Positions 18,265-26,239 are shown, counted from the first letter of the stretch. The stretch is 64,000 bases of DNA from Leptolyngbya sp. Cla-17 (GCF_016807185.1 NZ_JAEVYN010000002.1:310001-374000); one strand, 5' to 3'. Made by a program: numbers and translations. The notes: generated from the letters alone by a model not told the origin.

Positions 18265-18524
18265 GTTGGGAGTTGGTTTACACTAAACAGGCTCAAAAGG
18301 ATGCCAAAAAGCTGTCTTCTAGTAATTTGAAAGATAAGACACAAGCTTTACTTGATGTGATTCAAACCAACCCGTTTCAGAATCCACCACCCTACGAAAA
18401 ATTAGTGGAAGATTAGGAAGGTGCGTACTCACGGCGAATCAACATTCAGCATCGTCTTGTGTATGAAGTGATTGAGTCTAAGAATACAGTGAAAATTTTG
18501 CGGATGTGGACGCATTACGACTAA
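18261..18524 (+). pseudogene. YoeB/Txe-like toxin with in-frame stop
   Basis: Translation from GTG 18261 gives the typical RelE-superfamily YoeB sequence: MSWELVYTKQAQKDAKKL, then NPPPYEKLVED, then TAG at 18414-18416 (codon 52), then EGAYSRRINIQHRLVYEV and a C-terminus WTHYD. The frame is otherwise intact. The stop replaces a residue that is usually hydrophobic (LVGDL-type). The catalytic and C-terminal half, including the INIQHRLVY core and the final Tyr, lies beyond the stop, so the mRNA endonuclease should be inactive unless the stop is read through. The overlapping antitoxin is intact. Confidence 0.82.
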
Positions 18525-18541
18525 TGGTTTGGACGTGAATA

Positions 18542-18612
18542 TTATTTCAACCGTTCAATGATGCGATCGCGTTCCCCCTGCTAAAACCCGAAAGGATAGA
18601 GAATGGGGATAA
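18542..18612. repeat. Second GMC-tail / lysS-tail junction
   Basis: A 21-bp piece (18542-18562) reads on the minus strand as the end of a GMC oxidoreductase (IIERLK-stop). It is joined at a perfect HIP1 octamer to a degraded lysS 3' end on the plus strand (18563-18612; AIAFPLLKPE-like). This is the same chimeric order as at 17833-17904 but with diverged bases, so the two junctions are not a recent duplication of each other. It closes the toxin-antitoxin unit and opens the third unit. Confidence 0.78.
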
Positions 18613-18638
18613 CGTTCCCAGTCACGCGCCGCAGATAA

Positions 18639-18695
18639 CCTTTCTATCACAACCGATTAACTCTCGGCAGTCGGTGTGCATGGGAGTTGTTAGAC
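18639..18695 (-). other. attC-like site of cassette 2
   Basis: Minus strand: R'' GTCTAAC (18695-18689, matches RYYYAAC), a spacer beginning AAC and ending CATG as in cassette 1, L'' CACACCGA, a loop of about 14 bases, L' TCGGTTGTG pairing with L'' except for one extra T, and R' GTTATCT with mismatches to GTTRRRY. At 57 bp it is at the short end for attC sites. A shorter alternative using GTTAATC as R' is possible. Base-pairing was done by eye. Confidence 0.45.
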
Positions 18696-18762
18696 TAGGA
18701 CAGATCTAAAGAAGCAGCTTGCTCTCGATTTCAGAGATAAGCTCACAAAAACCGAATTGATT

Positions 18763-19740
18763 TCATTGATTTTTACAATTATCTTGCCATCTAACATTTA
18801 CTATGTTGCCATGACAGGCATATATAGCAAAGCCATCCGCAAACAAAATTGCAGGTTCTCCTTCCGCATGAAGATAACCACCACCGTCCACAGAAAATTT
18901 TAGAGGACGATCACAAACAACACAAACATCTTTGTAGGAAAAAATATAGTTACTGTTTTGTGCCAGGATTTGCAACATTTTCCACCGTTCGTCATCGCAT
19001 GAATAGTTTAAAGTAGAGATTGCGAAATCATATGTTGCAGCTATAGAAGTCAATAAATCGGGAGGCGTGGTTGACTGACTTCCTGTATAGAAAATAGGTT
19101 CCGCCTTCCCCTGAGCCAATTCACAATGAAGCTTTGATCCTAGTAGACTTGTCAGTTCGTTTTGCAGTATATCTTCAAGTCTGCATCTCCATCCGAGCAA
19201 CTGATAGTCCTGTAGGCTAGAGCCCCATCCTGTCTCATCTGTTTGAAAAGCTATTCTTCTCATCGATTCATGTGCTAACCGATCTAGAAGCTGAAGATCG
19301 ATCTCTCCACGCAAAATTCCCATAACATCTTTGAGGAGATTCTTGCTCTCAAGCCTCTCTATTTTTTTACTAAATTCAAACTTTCTGTTTCTCCTATCAA
19401 TATATTGAAACCCTTCTCCGCCATCTATTATTTCTAGTTTCTCCATCTGTCGTCCTAATTTCTTCTCTACCCTTCTTCGGAGTTCAACCTCTTTTTCAAG
19501 ACAGAGATAGAGGCGACCAAGAAAATCCCTATTCCAAGGCTCATATGGGCTATCGTAAAATAAGACTTCTGGCTCTCTAAAGCCATTTAATTTGTAAACT
19601 GCTTTCACTACTTCAGTAACACTTTGCCGATCAATTCTTGTAGTACAAAATCCAATACCTTCCCATTTCTGCCAATAGTTCTGATAAAACGGAAGCAAAT
19701 TTTCGAGTTCTGGAAATTTCTGGTTACTTGGCAGTTTCAT
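18763..19740 (-). CDS. DUF6745-like protein of unknown function
   Basis: A 325-residue protein. The N-terminus (WEGIGFCTTRIDRQSVTEV, then EPEVLFYDSPYEPW) and the C-terminus (VDGGGYLHAEGEPAILFADG) match the pattern I associate with DUF6745: a W-x-x-x-G-x-x-T-x-x-x-DR segment, a P-x-V-x-x-x-x-SP segment and an LHAEGEPAI segment near the end. The middle is charged and helical. No catalytic motif recognised. It is AT-rich with no HIP1 sites and sits in a probable integron cassette, so it was likely acquired. The IS lies 72 bp upstream of its start and may separate it from its former promoter. Confidence 0.65.
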   Translation of the reverse strand: MKLPSNQKFPELENLLPFYQNYWQKWEGIGFCTTRIDRQSVTEVVKAVYKLNGFREPEVLFYDSPYEPWNRDFLGRLYLCLEKEVELRRRVEKKLGRQMEKLEIIDGGEGFQYIDRRNRKFEFSKKIERLESKNLLKDVMGILRGEIDLQLLDRLAHESMRRIAFQTDETGWGSSLQDYQLLGWRCRLEDILQNELTSLLGSKLHCELAQGKAEPIFYTGSQSTTPPDLLTSIAATYDFAISTLNYSCDDERWKMLQILAQNSNYIFSYKDVCVVCDRPLKFSVDGGGYLHAEGEPAILFADGFAIYACHGNIVNVRWQDNCKNQ

Positions 19741-19812
19741 CTCAAAAAAGTACTCTAATAAAAAATATTGAGATGCTCAAACATGCTTTTATGAGTAGCT
19801 TTGTCAGTCTAA

Positions 19813-20958
19813 CTCTCAGTACGGGACAAAAAGCTTGAAAGGATGAGCAGGGTAGGGTTTCATCAGAATTACCACACTCTGGAGAAACCCTATGAGCCAA
19901 TATAGCGAATTAAAGCGAGTCCTCCAAGAACAATTGAACTGGCACGGAGCGAGGATTTCATTTCTGGCATTGTTCTTGTTAGCCTTGCTGAAAGTCAAGA
20001 CAGTGAACTTGAGCGAACTGTGTGTAGGCTTTGGTGGTAGGGCATTGCCCGAATCGAGCTACAAGCGATTGCAGCGATTTTTCCGAGGGTTTGCGCTCGA
20101 CGAAGCTCAACTGGCTAGCGTCGTGGTGAGTTGGATGCAGATTCCGGAGGACTGGGTGTTGAGCCTGGATCGCACCACCTGGAAATTTGGCACTCAGTGG
20201 TACAACATTTTGACTTTGGGCATAGTTCATGAAGGAGTTGCCTTCCCGGTACTGTGGTGGCTGTTGGACAAGCGGGGGAATTCCAACAGTGACGAGCGGA
20301 TGCGGTTAATGGAGACCTTTGCCAAACGGTTCCCCACCGCTAGAGTGAACTACTTGTGTGCCGACCGCGAGTTCATTGGGCAAGCCTGGGTGCGCTATCT
20401 TCTACTCGAACCTACCCTCGCCTTTCGCTTACGGATTCGCAGCAGTGACCAGATTGAGCATGATGGCAGGGTGCTGGCGGCGCGAGTCGTCTTTGCCCAT
20501 CTGCAACCCGGTCAATCCCAACAACTCACAGGCACCTGCCGAGTCTGGGGCTACCCAGTTGCCGTTGAAGCGCTACGACTTGATGATGGGGAGTTACTCG
20601 TGGTGATTGCTCCCCTCAAGGCGCAAGATTTGGTCAAAGACTATGCCTTGCGCTGGGGAATTGAAACGCTGTTTGGTATTTTCAAAACTCGCGGGTTCTG
20701 TCTGGAATCGACGCACTTTACCGATGATGAACGGTTGAGTAAATTGTTTGCCTTGTTGACTTTAGCTTTATGTTGGGCGATGCGAACCGGGTTATGGTTG
20801 CATCAATGGCAGCCCATTAAGATTAAAAAACACGGTCGTCGCGCCAAAAGTCTGTTTCGCTTAGGGTTCGATTATTTGCGCCATTTGGTACTCAATCCAT
20901 CCTTGTCCAATGAGTCCGACTTTGTGCAATCCCTACAACTTTTGTCCTGTACTTAGAG
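19813..20958 (+). mobile_element. IS4-like insertion sequence, complete
   Basis: An 1146-bp element. Terminal inverted repeats are CTCTCAGTACGGGACAAAA at 19813 and CTCTAAGTACAGGACAAAA as the reverse complement of the right end, with two mismatches. It is flanked by a 5-bp direct target duplication TCTAA (19808-19812 and 20959-20963). One transposase gene nearly fills it; the stop lies 2 bp from the right end, inside the inverted repeat. Intact ends, target duplication and open reading frame suggest recent transposition. Confidence 0.88.
19892..20956 (+). CDS. IS4-family DDE transposase
   Basis: A 354-residue transposase with the DDE residues visible: Asp in WVLSLDRTTWKFG, Asp in NYLCADREFIGQ, and Glu in the Y-x2-R-x3-E signature YALRWGIETLF followed by K in FKTRG. 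This is the IS4 family pattern. ATG 19892 is the first in-frame start. The frame runs into the right inverted repeat. It catalyses cut-and-paste movement of its element. Confidence 0.92.
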   Translation: MSQYSELKRVLQEQLNWHGARISFLALFLLALLKVKTVNLSELCVGFGGRALPESSYKRLQRFFRGFALDEAQLASVVVSWMQIPEDWVLSLDRTTWKFGTQWYNILTLGIVHEGVAFPVLWWLLDKRGNSNSDERMRLMETFAKRFPTARVNYLCADREFIGQAWVRYLLLEPTLAFRLRIRSSDQIEHDGRVLAARVVFAHLQPGQSQQLTGTCRVWGYPVAVEALRLDDGELLVVIAPLKAQDLVKDYALRWGIETLFGIFKTRGFCLESTHFTDDERLSKLFALLTLALCWAMRTGLWLHQWQPIKIKKHGRRAKSLFRLGFDYLRHLVLNPSLSNESDFVQSLQLLSCT

Positions 20959-20963
20959 TCTAA

Positions 20964-21199
20964 CTATGCATTCAACATCATATTTGCTGGATAAGCATCC
21001 ATGTTTTTTGGATTATCTGTCAGTTTTGCTGGATAAGTCCCTATTTTTAAGGAATTAAATCAAAAGTTTGCGGGTTAAGTACGGATTTTGGGGTGTTATC
21101 CGTCACTTACGGGTGTAGCAACTGAGAAAACAATACCGTGGGATTCATCTCGGCTGAGGTGTTCTAGCAATCTAACAGTTACTTCAGTCGTTCGATCAG
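20964..21199. repeat. 236-bp direct repeat, copy 2, with 42-bp-spaced motif array
   Basis: Same block as 17618-17853 with scattered substitutions and equal length. The 13-mer array is at 20983 (TTTGCTGGATAAG), 21025 (TTTGCTGGATAAG) and 21067 (TTTGCGGGTTAAG), again exactly 42 bp apart. Here the right end is the genuine 3' end of the GMC gene, so this copy is in its native place. The left end carries the target duplication of the IS and a GTTAGAC core site on the minus strand. Confidence 0.88.
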
Positions 21200-22693
21200 G
21201 CGATCGCCGACTCTAAGGGCATTGGCAATAATCGTTAATGCAGGGCTAACGGCTGGATTAGACGGGAAAAAGCTGCTATCCACCACATACAGGTTGTCTA
21301 CATCGTGGGCACAGCAGTCGGCATTCAGCACAGAAGTTGTCGGATCTTCGCCAAACCGACAGGTGCCGCATTGATTTGCCACCACTTGCATGGGCATCTC
21401 CCCATGGGGATGGGGTGCGCCTCGTTGAAACATTCCCTGTTCCAGGCTTTTCTCTGCCATTTTCAATACTTCTGTCCAGCGATACACTAGCCGCTCATGG
21501 GCTTCCGTGTTGTTCGGTTCATAAAATAAACGCAGCTTATCGCCCCCGACCTCAACGCGGTTTTTGGGATCGGGCAAATCTTCGGTCTGCACCCACCAGC
21601 CAATGGATCGCGACACCAGTTGATTCAGCCCAAATCCTGGCATTGCTTGCGCTAAACCAGAAAAGAATGGCGGCGACTCGGCAAAGGTGATGTCTTGCAA
21701 TAACCCACCCGTGTTTTGAATGTGCCCCATAGGAAACTCAAAACCTGGTTCACCCCAATAAAAATCGTTGACGCTGACACTGCGATAAAACTTGCCGGAG
21801 TTGGGAGAACTGAGCTGCACCACAGCAGAGAGGCGATGCTTCATCAGGTTGCGACCCACCAGATCAGAACTGTTGGCAATGCCATTGGGGCAAGCATCAC
21901 TCGCCGATCGCAGAAGGATTGCCGCCGAGTTGACCGCACCACAGGCTAATACCACAATGTCACCTAAAAATAGGAATGATCGACCGCCAATTTCCGCTTC
22001 CACAGCTTTGATCGCCCGTCCAGACGGATTGGTATGCAAGTGGGTGACTTTGGCAGAGGTTTTGAGTGTGACGTTGGGATGCTTCAGTGCCGGTGCAATG
22101 CTGCTAACTTGCGAATCATTGGTGGGATCATCACTTTCGCGGGTGAGACTGAGGGGCAACGAGGTCGGATGCACGCCCTGCTTAGCGATCGCATCTACCA
22201 TTTGCTGAATCTGCGGCTCATGGGCGATCGCGGTATGCTGATACTCACTACTATGGGGCGGCTCGGTTGGATCATCAACCACCGCTCCATGCACTCTATA
22301 AAGCTGCTCTGCTTCCGTATAGTACGGTTCAAAATCCTTGTATTTTAGGCACCACTCTGGAGAAACGCCTTTCTGATGATCGACCGCCTCAAAATCGCGC
22401 GATCGCATTCTGATCAGCGCCGTCGCCCAAATTTTTGTATTGCCCCCAACCGCATAGTTCGTTTGGGGTGAAAACGGCTCTCCCGATATGTCATACCACT
22501 GTTCAGGAGCGTGATAGCGTTCTTTCTTGAAAATATCGATATTGCTGCGGTTTTGCTCTTCCAATGCCATGAAATCGCCCCGCTCCAAAAGCAAAACTTT
22601 CTTGCCAGTGGATGCCAGCTTATACGCCAGAGTGCCCCCACCTGCCCCGGTTCCAACAATGATCACATCATAATATTGGTCTTCAATAATCAT
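21179..22693 (-). CDS. GMC-family FAD oxidoreductase
   Basis: About 504 residues. ATG 22693 is preferred over an upstream TTG because GGAG lies 7 bases upstream. The FAD-binding Rossmann motif is at the N-terminus (IVGTGAGGGTLAYKLA), with VGGNTKIWATALIRM and the C-terminal NQCGTCRFGEDP and PSNPAVSPALTIIANALRVGD, the conserved His/Asn region of GMC and gluconate-dehydrogenase-like enzymes. It oxidises an unknown alcohol or sugar. It is the last gene of a minus-strand run starting with the DUF2231 genes and ctaC-D-E, 83 bp after ctaE, so it may be co-transcribed and deliver electrons to quinone. Its last bases are found in the 236-bp repeats. Confidence 0.9.
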   Translation of the reverse strand: MIIEDQYYDVIIVGTGAGGGTLAYKLASTGKKVLLLERGDFMALEEQNRSNIDIFKKERYHAPEQWYDISGEPFSPQTNYAVGGNTKIWATALIRMRSRDFEAVDHQKGVSPEWCLKYKDFEPYYTEAEQLYRVHGAVVDDPTEPPHSSEYQHTAIAHEPQIQQMVDAIAKQGVHPTSLPLSLTRESDDPTNDSQVSSIAPALKHPNVTLKTSAKVTHLHTNPSGRAIKAVEAEIGGRSFLFLGDIVVLACGAVNSAAILLRSASDACPNGIANSSDLVGRNLMKHRLSAVVQLSSPNSGKFYRSVSVNDFYWGEPGFEFPMGHIQNTGGLLQDITFAESPPFFSGLAQAMPGFGLNQLVSRSIGWWVQTEDLPDPKNRVEVGGDKLRLFYEPNNTEAHERLVYRWTEVLKMAEKSLEQGMFQRGAPHPHGEMPMQVVANQCGTCRFGEDPTTSVLNADCCAHDVDNLYVVDSSFFPSNPAVSPALTIIANALRVGDRLIERLK

Positions 22694-22776
22694 TCGGATT
22701 CTCCGCGTCAAGTGTCAAGTTTCAGGTGTCAAGTGTTAGTTTCAGAATTTCCCCCAACCTCCCGCCTCTCGCCTCA

Positions 22777-23397
22777 TTACTGCCACAAATAAATCAAACT
22801 GAACAAAATAATCCAGATAACATCGACAAAGTGCCAAAACAGAGAAACCTCTGTCACTCCGGTATGTCCCTTGTCATAGTTGCCAGGTCTAAAGGACCGA
22901 AACAGCATATAAAACTGCAATAGAACTCCCAATAACACATGCAAACCATGGAAGCCTGTGAGCAGATAAAATGTGCCGCCAAAGCCGCCAGAGGTTAGAC
23001 CAAATTGCAACTCGCTCCACTCGATTGCCTGCCCCGCCAGAAAGTAGATGCCCATTGCCGAGGTCAACAACCACAGCGATCGAAACAGCCATATCTGCTG
23101 CTTTTTCAGAGCTTCCTCAGCAAAATAAATCACAAGACTGCTAGCAACCAGCACCACTGTATTGATTGCAGGAGTCGATACTTCTAACCCCTCCACGCCA
23201 TCGGGCAACCAATGAAGCGCCGTGGTTTTAAGGACAATGTATCCCGCAAAAAAGCTGAGAAAAATGACACTTTCCGACAGCAAAAATACGATAAAGCCAA
23301 ATAGACTGGTTGCCTGTTCGTCATGCCCATGAGGTTCATGTTCAATACTATGGGCATGGCTAAGGGTTTCTGATAGTGGCTCTGTGGCTGAATCCAT
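22777..23397 (-). CDS. ctaE: Terminal oxidase subunit III (CtaE, ARTO type)
   Basis: A 206-residue five-helix protein of the cytochrome c oxidase subunit III family: FLLSESVIFLSFFAGYI, the conserved TGFHGLHVLLG and a C-terminal SLFWHFVDVIWIILFSLIYLW. It structurally supports subunit I in the haem-copper oxidase. It is downstream of ctaD by 54 bp in the order C-D-E normal for cyanobacterial oxidases. The copper-less subunit II of this operon points to the alternative respiratory terminal oxidase. Confidence 0.93.
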   Translation of the reverse strand: MDSATEPLSETLSHAHSIEHEPHGHDEQATSLFGFIVFLLSESVIFLSFFAGYIVLKTTALHWLPDGVEGLEVSTPAINTVVLVASSLVIYFAEEALKKQQIWLFRSLWLLTSAMGIYFLAGQAIEWSELQFGLTSGGFGGTFYLLTGFHGLHVLLGVLLQFYMLFRSFRPGNYDKGHTGVTEVSLFWHFVDVIWIILFSLIYLWQ

Positions 23398-23451
23398 AGC
23401 TGTTTCCTTGCAGAATGAGCTGACAAATAAGTGGACAAATAAATTTGAAAG

Positions 23452-25122
23452 CTAATGAGGCTTCAGTGCTGCTTCATTTCCAACCAACGGCTTGTCAAGA
23501 CCATAGCCATAGGGACCCGACACCACGATCGGCAATTCTTCAAAATTCTCTACTGGCGGTGGTGAAGACACCAACCACTCCAACCCGATCGCCCGCCAAG
23601 GATTATCCGGTGCCTTCTCCCCCTGCACCCACGAACCCACAATATTTAGAATGAACGGCAGCGTAGACATGCCCAGCAAAAACGCACCTAAACTAGAAAT
23701 TACATTCCAAAACGCATATTCCGGGTCATAGGATGAAATCCGTCGCACCATGCCCTGTAGCCCTAAAGGATGCATCGGAAAAAAGTTAAGGTTAGTGCCC
23801 ACAAACGCCAGAATAAAGTGAACCACACCCAAACCCTCGTTGTACATGCGCCCGGTCATCTTGGGGAACCAGTGGTAAATTGCCGCAAACAGTCCCATCG
23901 TCAACGTGCCGTAAACGATGTAGTGGAAGTGTCCCACCACAAAATAGGTATTGTTGACGTGAATATCGAACGGCACTGCCGCCAGCATCACCCCGGTAAT
24001 GCCTGCAAACAGAAACATGACGATCGCGCCCAGCGCAAACAACATCGGCGTTTGTAGCCGAATTTTTCCCCGCCAAACTGTTGCTGTCCAAGCAAATATT
24101 TTGATGCCTGTGGGCACCGCAACGAACATCGAAGACACCATAAAAAACATCCGCATCCAGCCGGGAGTGCCGCTGGCATACATGTGATGTACCCAAACAA
24201 AAATGCCTACTCCAGCAATCAACAACGAAGAAATGGCAACCACTTTATAGCCAAACAGCGGCTTACGAGAATACACAGGCAAAATTTCTGAGAATATGCC
24301 AAAAACAGGCAGCGCCATTACATACACCGCCGGATGAGAGTAGAACCAGAAAAAATGTTGGTATAGAACTGGATTGCCGCCCCGTTCTGGATCAAAGAAA
24401 CTGGTGCCTGCCACTAGATCCAACAGCAACATTACTGCTCCAGCTGTGAGCGCAGGCAGCGCCGTTAGCTGAATTAACTGAGCGCTCAGCACTGCCCAAA
24501 CATAGGCAGGCATCCGGAGCAACGTCATGCCCGGTGCCCGCATTTTGAAAATAGTGGCAACAAAATTTACGGCTCCCATAATGGAGGAGACTCCAGAAAT
24601 TGCCACTGCCAGTATCCAGATAAATTGACCGCTTAACCAGCTCCCCGACGGATTTTGCAAACTCACCGGCGGGTAAGACCACCAGCCTGCTTGCGCCGTA
24701 CCGTTGGGTAAGAAATAGCTAGACAGCAGCAAGACCCCAAAAACGGGCACCAGCCAAAAGGCAACGGCATTTAACTTGGGAAACGCCATATCCCGCGCCC
24801 CAATCATCAGCGGCACCAAATAATTTGCCAACCCGACGAGTGACGGAAAAATCCACAAAAAAATCATCACCGTGCCATGCATGGTATATAGGCTGTTGTA
24901 CAACGGTCGCGAGACCAGATCCGACTCTGGCGTGATCAATTCTGCCCGCACGATCATTGCCAGAAATCCACCTATCAAAAAAAAGATGAAGGAAGTTACC
25001 AGATATTGAATGCCAATAACCTTGTGATCGGTACTAAAACTAAAATATCGCCGCCACTCAGGGGGTTGAGACTGAGGCTCTTCTCCAGGAATGTTGAGAT
25101 TTTCAACTGAGATATTCGTCAT
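23452..25122 (-). CDS. ctaD: Terminal oxidase subunit I (CtaD, ARTO type)
   Basis: Haem-copper oxidase subunit I, 556 residues, twelve membrane helices. Haem and copper ligands are visible: the His of YTMHGTVMIFLW, WFYSHPAVYVMALPVFG (CuB His and the cross-linked Tyr), VHHMYASG (two CuB His) and VVGHFHYIVYG (haem His). The YSHPAV sequence has no glutamate at the HPEVY position and carries the Tyr-Ser of A2-type oxidases. It reduces oxygen to water and pumps or transfers protons, probably in the thylakoid or cytoplasmic membrane. Confidence 0.95.
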   Translation of the reverse strand: MTNISVENLNIPGEEPQSQPPEWRRYFSFSTDHKVIGIQYLVTSFIFFLIGGFLAMIVRAELITPESDLVSRPLYNSLYTMHGTVMIFLWIFPSLVGLANYLVPLMIGARDMAFPKLNAVAFWLVPVFGVLLLSSYFLPNGTAQAGWWSYPPVSLQNPSGSWLSGQFIWILAVAISGVSSIMGAVNFVATIFKMRAPGMTLLRMPAYVWAVLSAQLIQLTALPALTAGAVMLLLDLVAGTSFFDPERGGNPVLYQHFFWFYSHPAVYVMALPVFGIFSEILPVYSRKPLFGYKVVAISSLLIAGVGIFVWVHHMYASGTPGWMRMFFMVSSMFVAVPTGIKIFAWTATVWRGKIRLQTPMLFALGAIVMFLFAGITGVMLAAVPFDIHVNNTYFVVGHFHYIVYGTLTMGLFAAIYHWFPKMTGRMYNEGLGVVHFILAFVGTNLNFFPMHPLGLQGMVRRISSYDPEYAFWNVISSLGAFLLGMSTLPFILNIVGSWVQGEKAPDNPWRAIGLEWLVSSPPPVENFEELPIVVSGPYGYGLDKPLVGNEAALKPH

Positions 25123-25139
25123 TCAATTTCTCTTGATTT

Positions 25140-25315
25140 AGGTTTCGGGTTTCGGATTTCAGGTTCGGAGTTCGAGGTTTAGGGTTGGGAGTTTAGGGGT
25201 TGGGAGTTCGAGGTTGGGGTTTCGGGGCTGGGGCTAGAATCTGAGCTTAGAGTTCTACAACTTTCTAACTTTGCACTCTGCACTCCGCACTCTGTACTCC
25301 CAACTCCGCACTTCT
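25140..25315 (-). repeat. Degenerate short-repeat spacer between ctaC and ctaD
   Basis: The gap between ctaC and ctaD is made of degenerate short repeats. On the coding (minus) strand it begins with repeats like GGAGTGCAGAGTGC and GGAGTTGGGAGT, and later has complementary runs like AACTCCCAACCC and TCGAACTCCGAAC. The halves can pair into a long imperfect hairpin. Such slippage-prone repeats are common in cyanobacterial intergenic DNA. A shorter similar patch (GTGTCAAGT units) lies at 22708-22738 after the gmc start. Confidence 0.6.
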
Positions 25316-25318
25316 GCA

Positions 25319-26218
25319 TCATCCTTCATTCACCATGGGAGGCGGTTCAGGCGGAACGGTTGCCCAACCTGGCTTAAAGCCTTTCTTGGATATTTGAGTG
25401 TATTCTTCATAGGCTTGATTTGCGGCTGGCACTAGGGCGCGATCTCCCGTTTTAGACAACCACTCCCTATATTTTTCAGGAGATTCCACAACGACGTTGG
25501 TTTGCATCAATGCAAAGTAGGTGCCGCTAAATTGGGAATCTTTGAGCCGATAGCTGCCTTCGCGAATCGGCGTAAATTCAAAGTCGATAGTTCTGTTGGG
25601 AATGATGTCTTGCTTCAGGCGAAACGCTGGCACATAGAATCCATGAATCACATCTTCGGTATGAAGCGCAAGCCGAATACGGCGATTGACAGGTAGGTGT
25701 AGTTCTGCGCTGGTAATATCCGCATTGGGATAGTGAAATGACCATGCCCATTGTTTAGCATTTACCGCGATCGCTTCTACAGGTTCGCCCTTGCCATCCA
25801 TCGGTCCGGCGTAAGCTGCTTCCATACCGGGCATATGCATGTGAACGATTTCCATGGGGCCTCGGATCGACATCTGGTCATAGATCCAATAGCTATACCC
25901 GGCGATCACAATCACCAGAGCGATCGGAATCGCTGTCCAGACTATTTCCAGCGTGAGATTGCCTTCAATGGGCGGTCCATCACTCGTATCAAAGCGACTA
26001 GTTAGCCCGGTCAGCACTGAAAAGCCTAAAACGCCTGTAATCCCCAGGAAAATGAATGTTCCTAAAAATACGAGCAGTGCAAACAGATTATCAATCAGTT
26101 GCGCTTCGACCGATGCTTCCGGGGGAACCCAGGTATGAGATAAGCCCGCCATCCATACCCCTGCAAGCGTGTTCACACTCGCAAAAATGACCCACGGCAA
26201 TATATTGGAAACTTTCAT
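25319..26218 (-). CDS. ctaC: Terminal oxidase subunit II without CuA site (CtaC, ARTO type)
   Basis: A 299-residue subunit II: two N-terminal helices (after a short signal/anchor), LEIVWTAIPIALVIVIAGYSYW, VNAKQWAWSFHYPNAD, then the cupredoxin domain. The CuA segment, normally C-S-E-L-C-G with His and Met, reads DSQFSGTYFALM, so both bridging cysteines are absent. The first His of the site (HGFYVPAFRLKQDIIP) remains. Loss of CuA is characteristic of the cyanobacterial alternative respiratory terminal oxidase, thought to oxidise quinol instead of cytochrome c. It is preceded in the operon by two DUF2231 genes. Confidence 0.93.
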   Translation of the reverse strand: MKVSNILPWVIFASVNTLAGVWMAGLSHTWVPPEASVEAQLIDNLFALLVFLGTFIFLGITGVLGFSVLTGLTSRFDTSDGPPIEGNLTLEIVWTAIPIALVIVIAGYSYWIYDQMSIRGPMEIVHMHMPGMEAAYAGPMDGKGEPVEAIAVNAKQWAWSFHYPNADITSAELHLPVNRRIRLALHTEDVIHGFYVPAFRLKQDIIPNRTIDFEFTPIREGSYRLKDSQFSGTYFALMQTNVVVESPEKYREWLSKTGDRALVPAANQAYEEYTQISKKGFKPGWATVPPEPPPMVNEG

Positions 26219-26239
26219 TGCTCTATCCTTTAAGCCGAA

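Larger units (their letters stand above)
18639..20963 (-). mobile_element. Probable integron-type cassette 2, interrupted by an IS
   Basis: Read on the minus strand: core site GTTAGAC (20964-20958 after restoring the IS insertion), a leader of about 67 bases, the DUF6745-like gene, about 67 bases, then an attC-like hairpin. Without the IS and one target duplication the unit is about 1.17 kb. Its right crossover is at the same homologous base as cassette 1. The left flanks also match loosely (GTTATCT here, GTTATAT at cassette 1), so both restored sites read GAATRYATAG|TTATMT. This is less certain than cassette 1. Confidence 0.5.
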
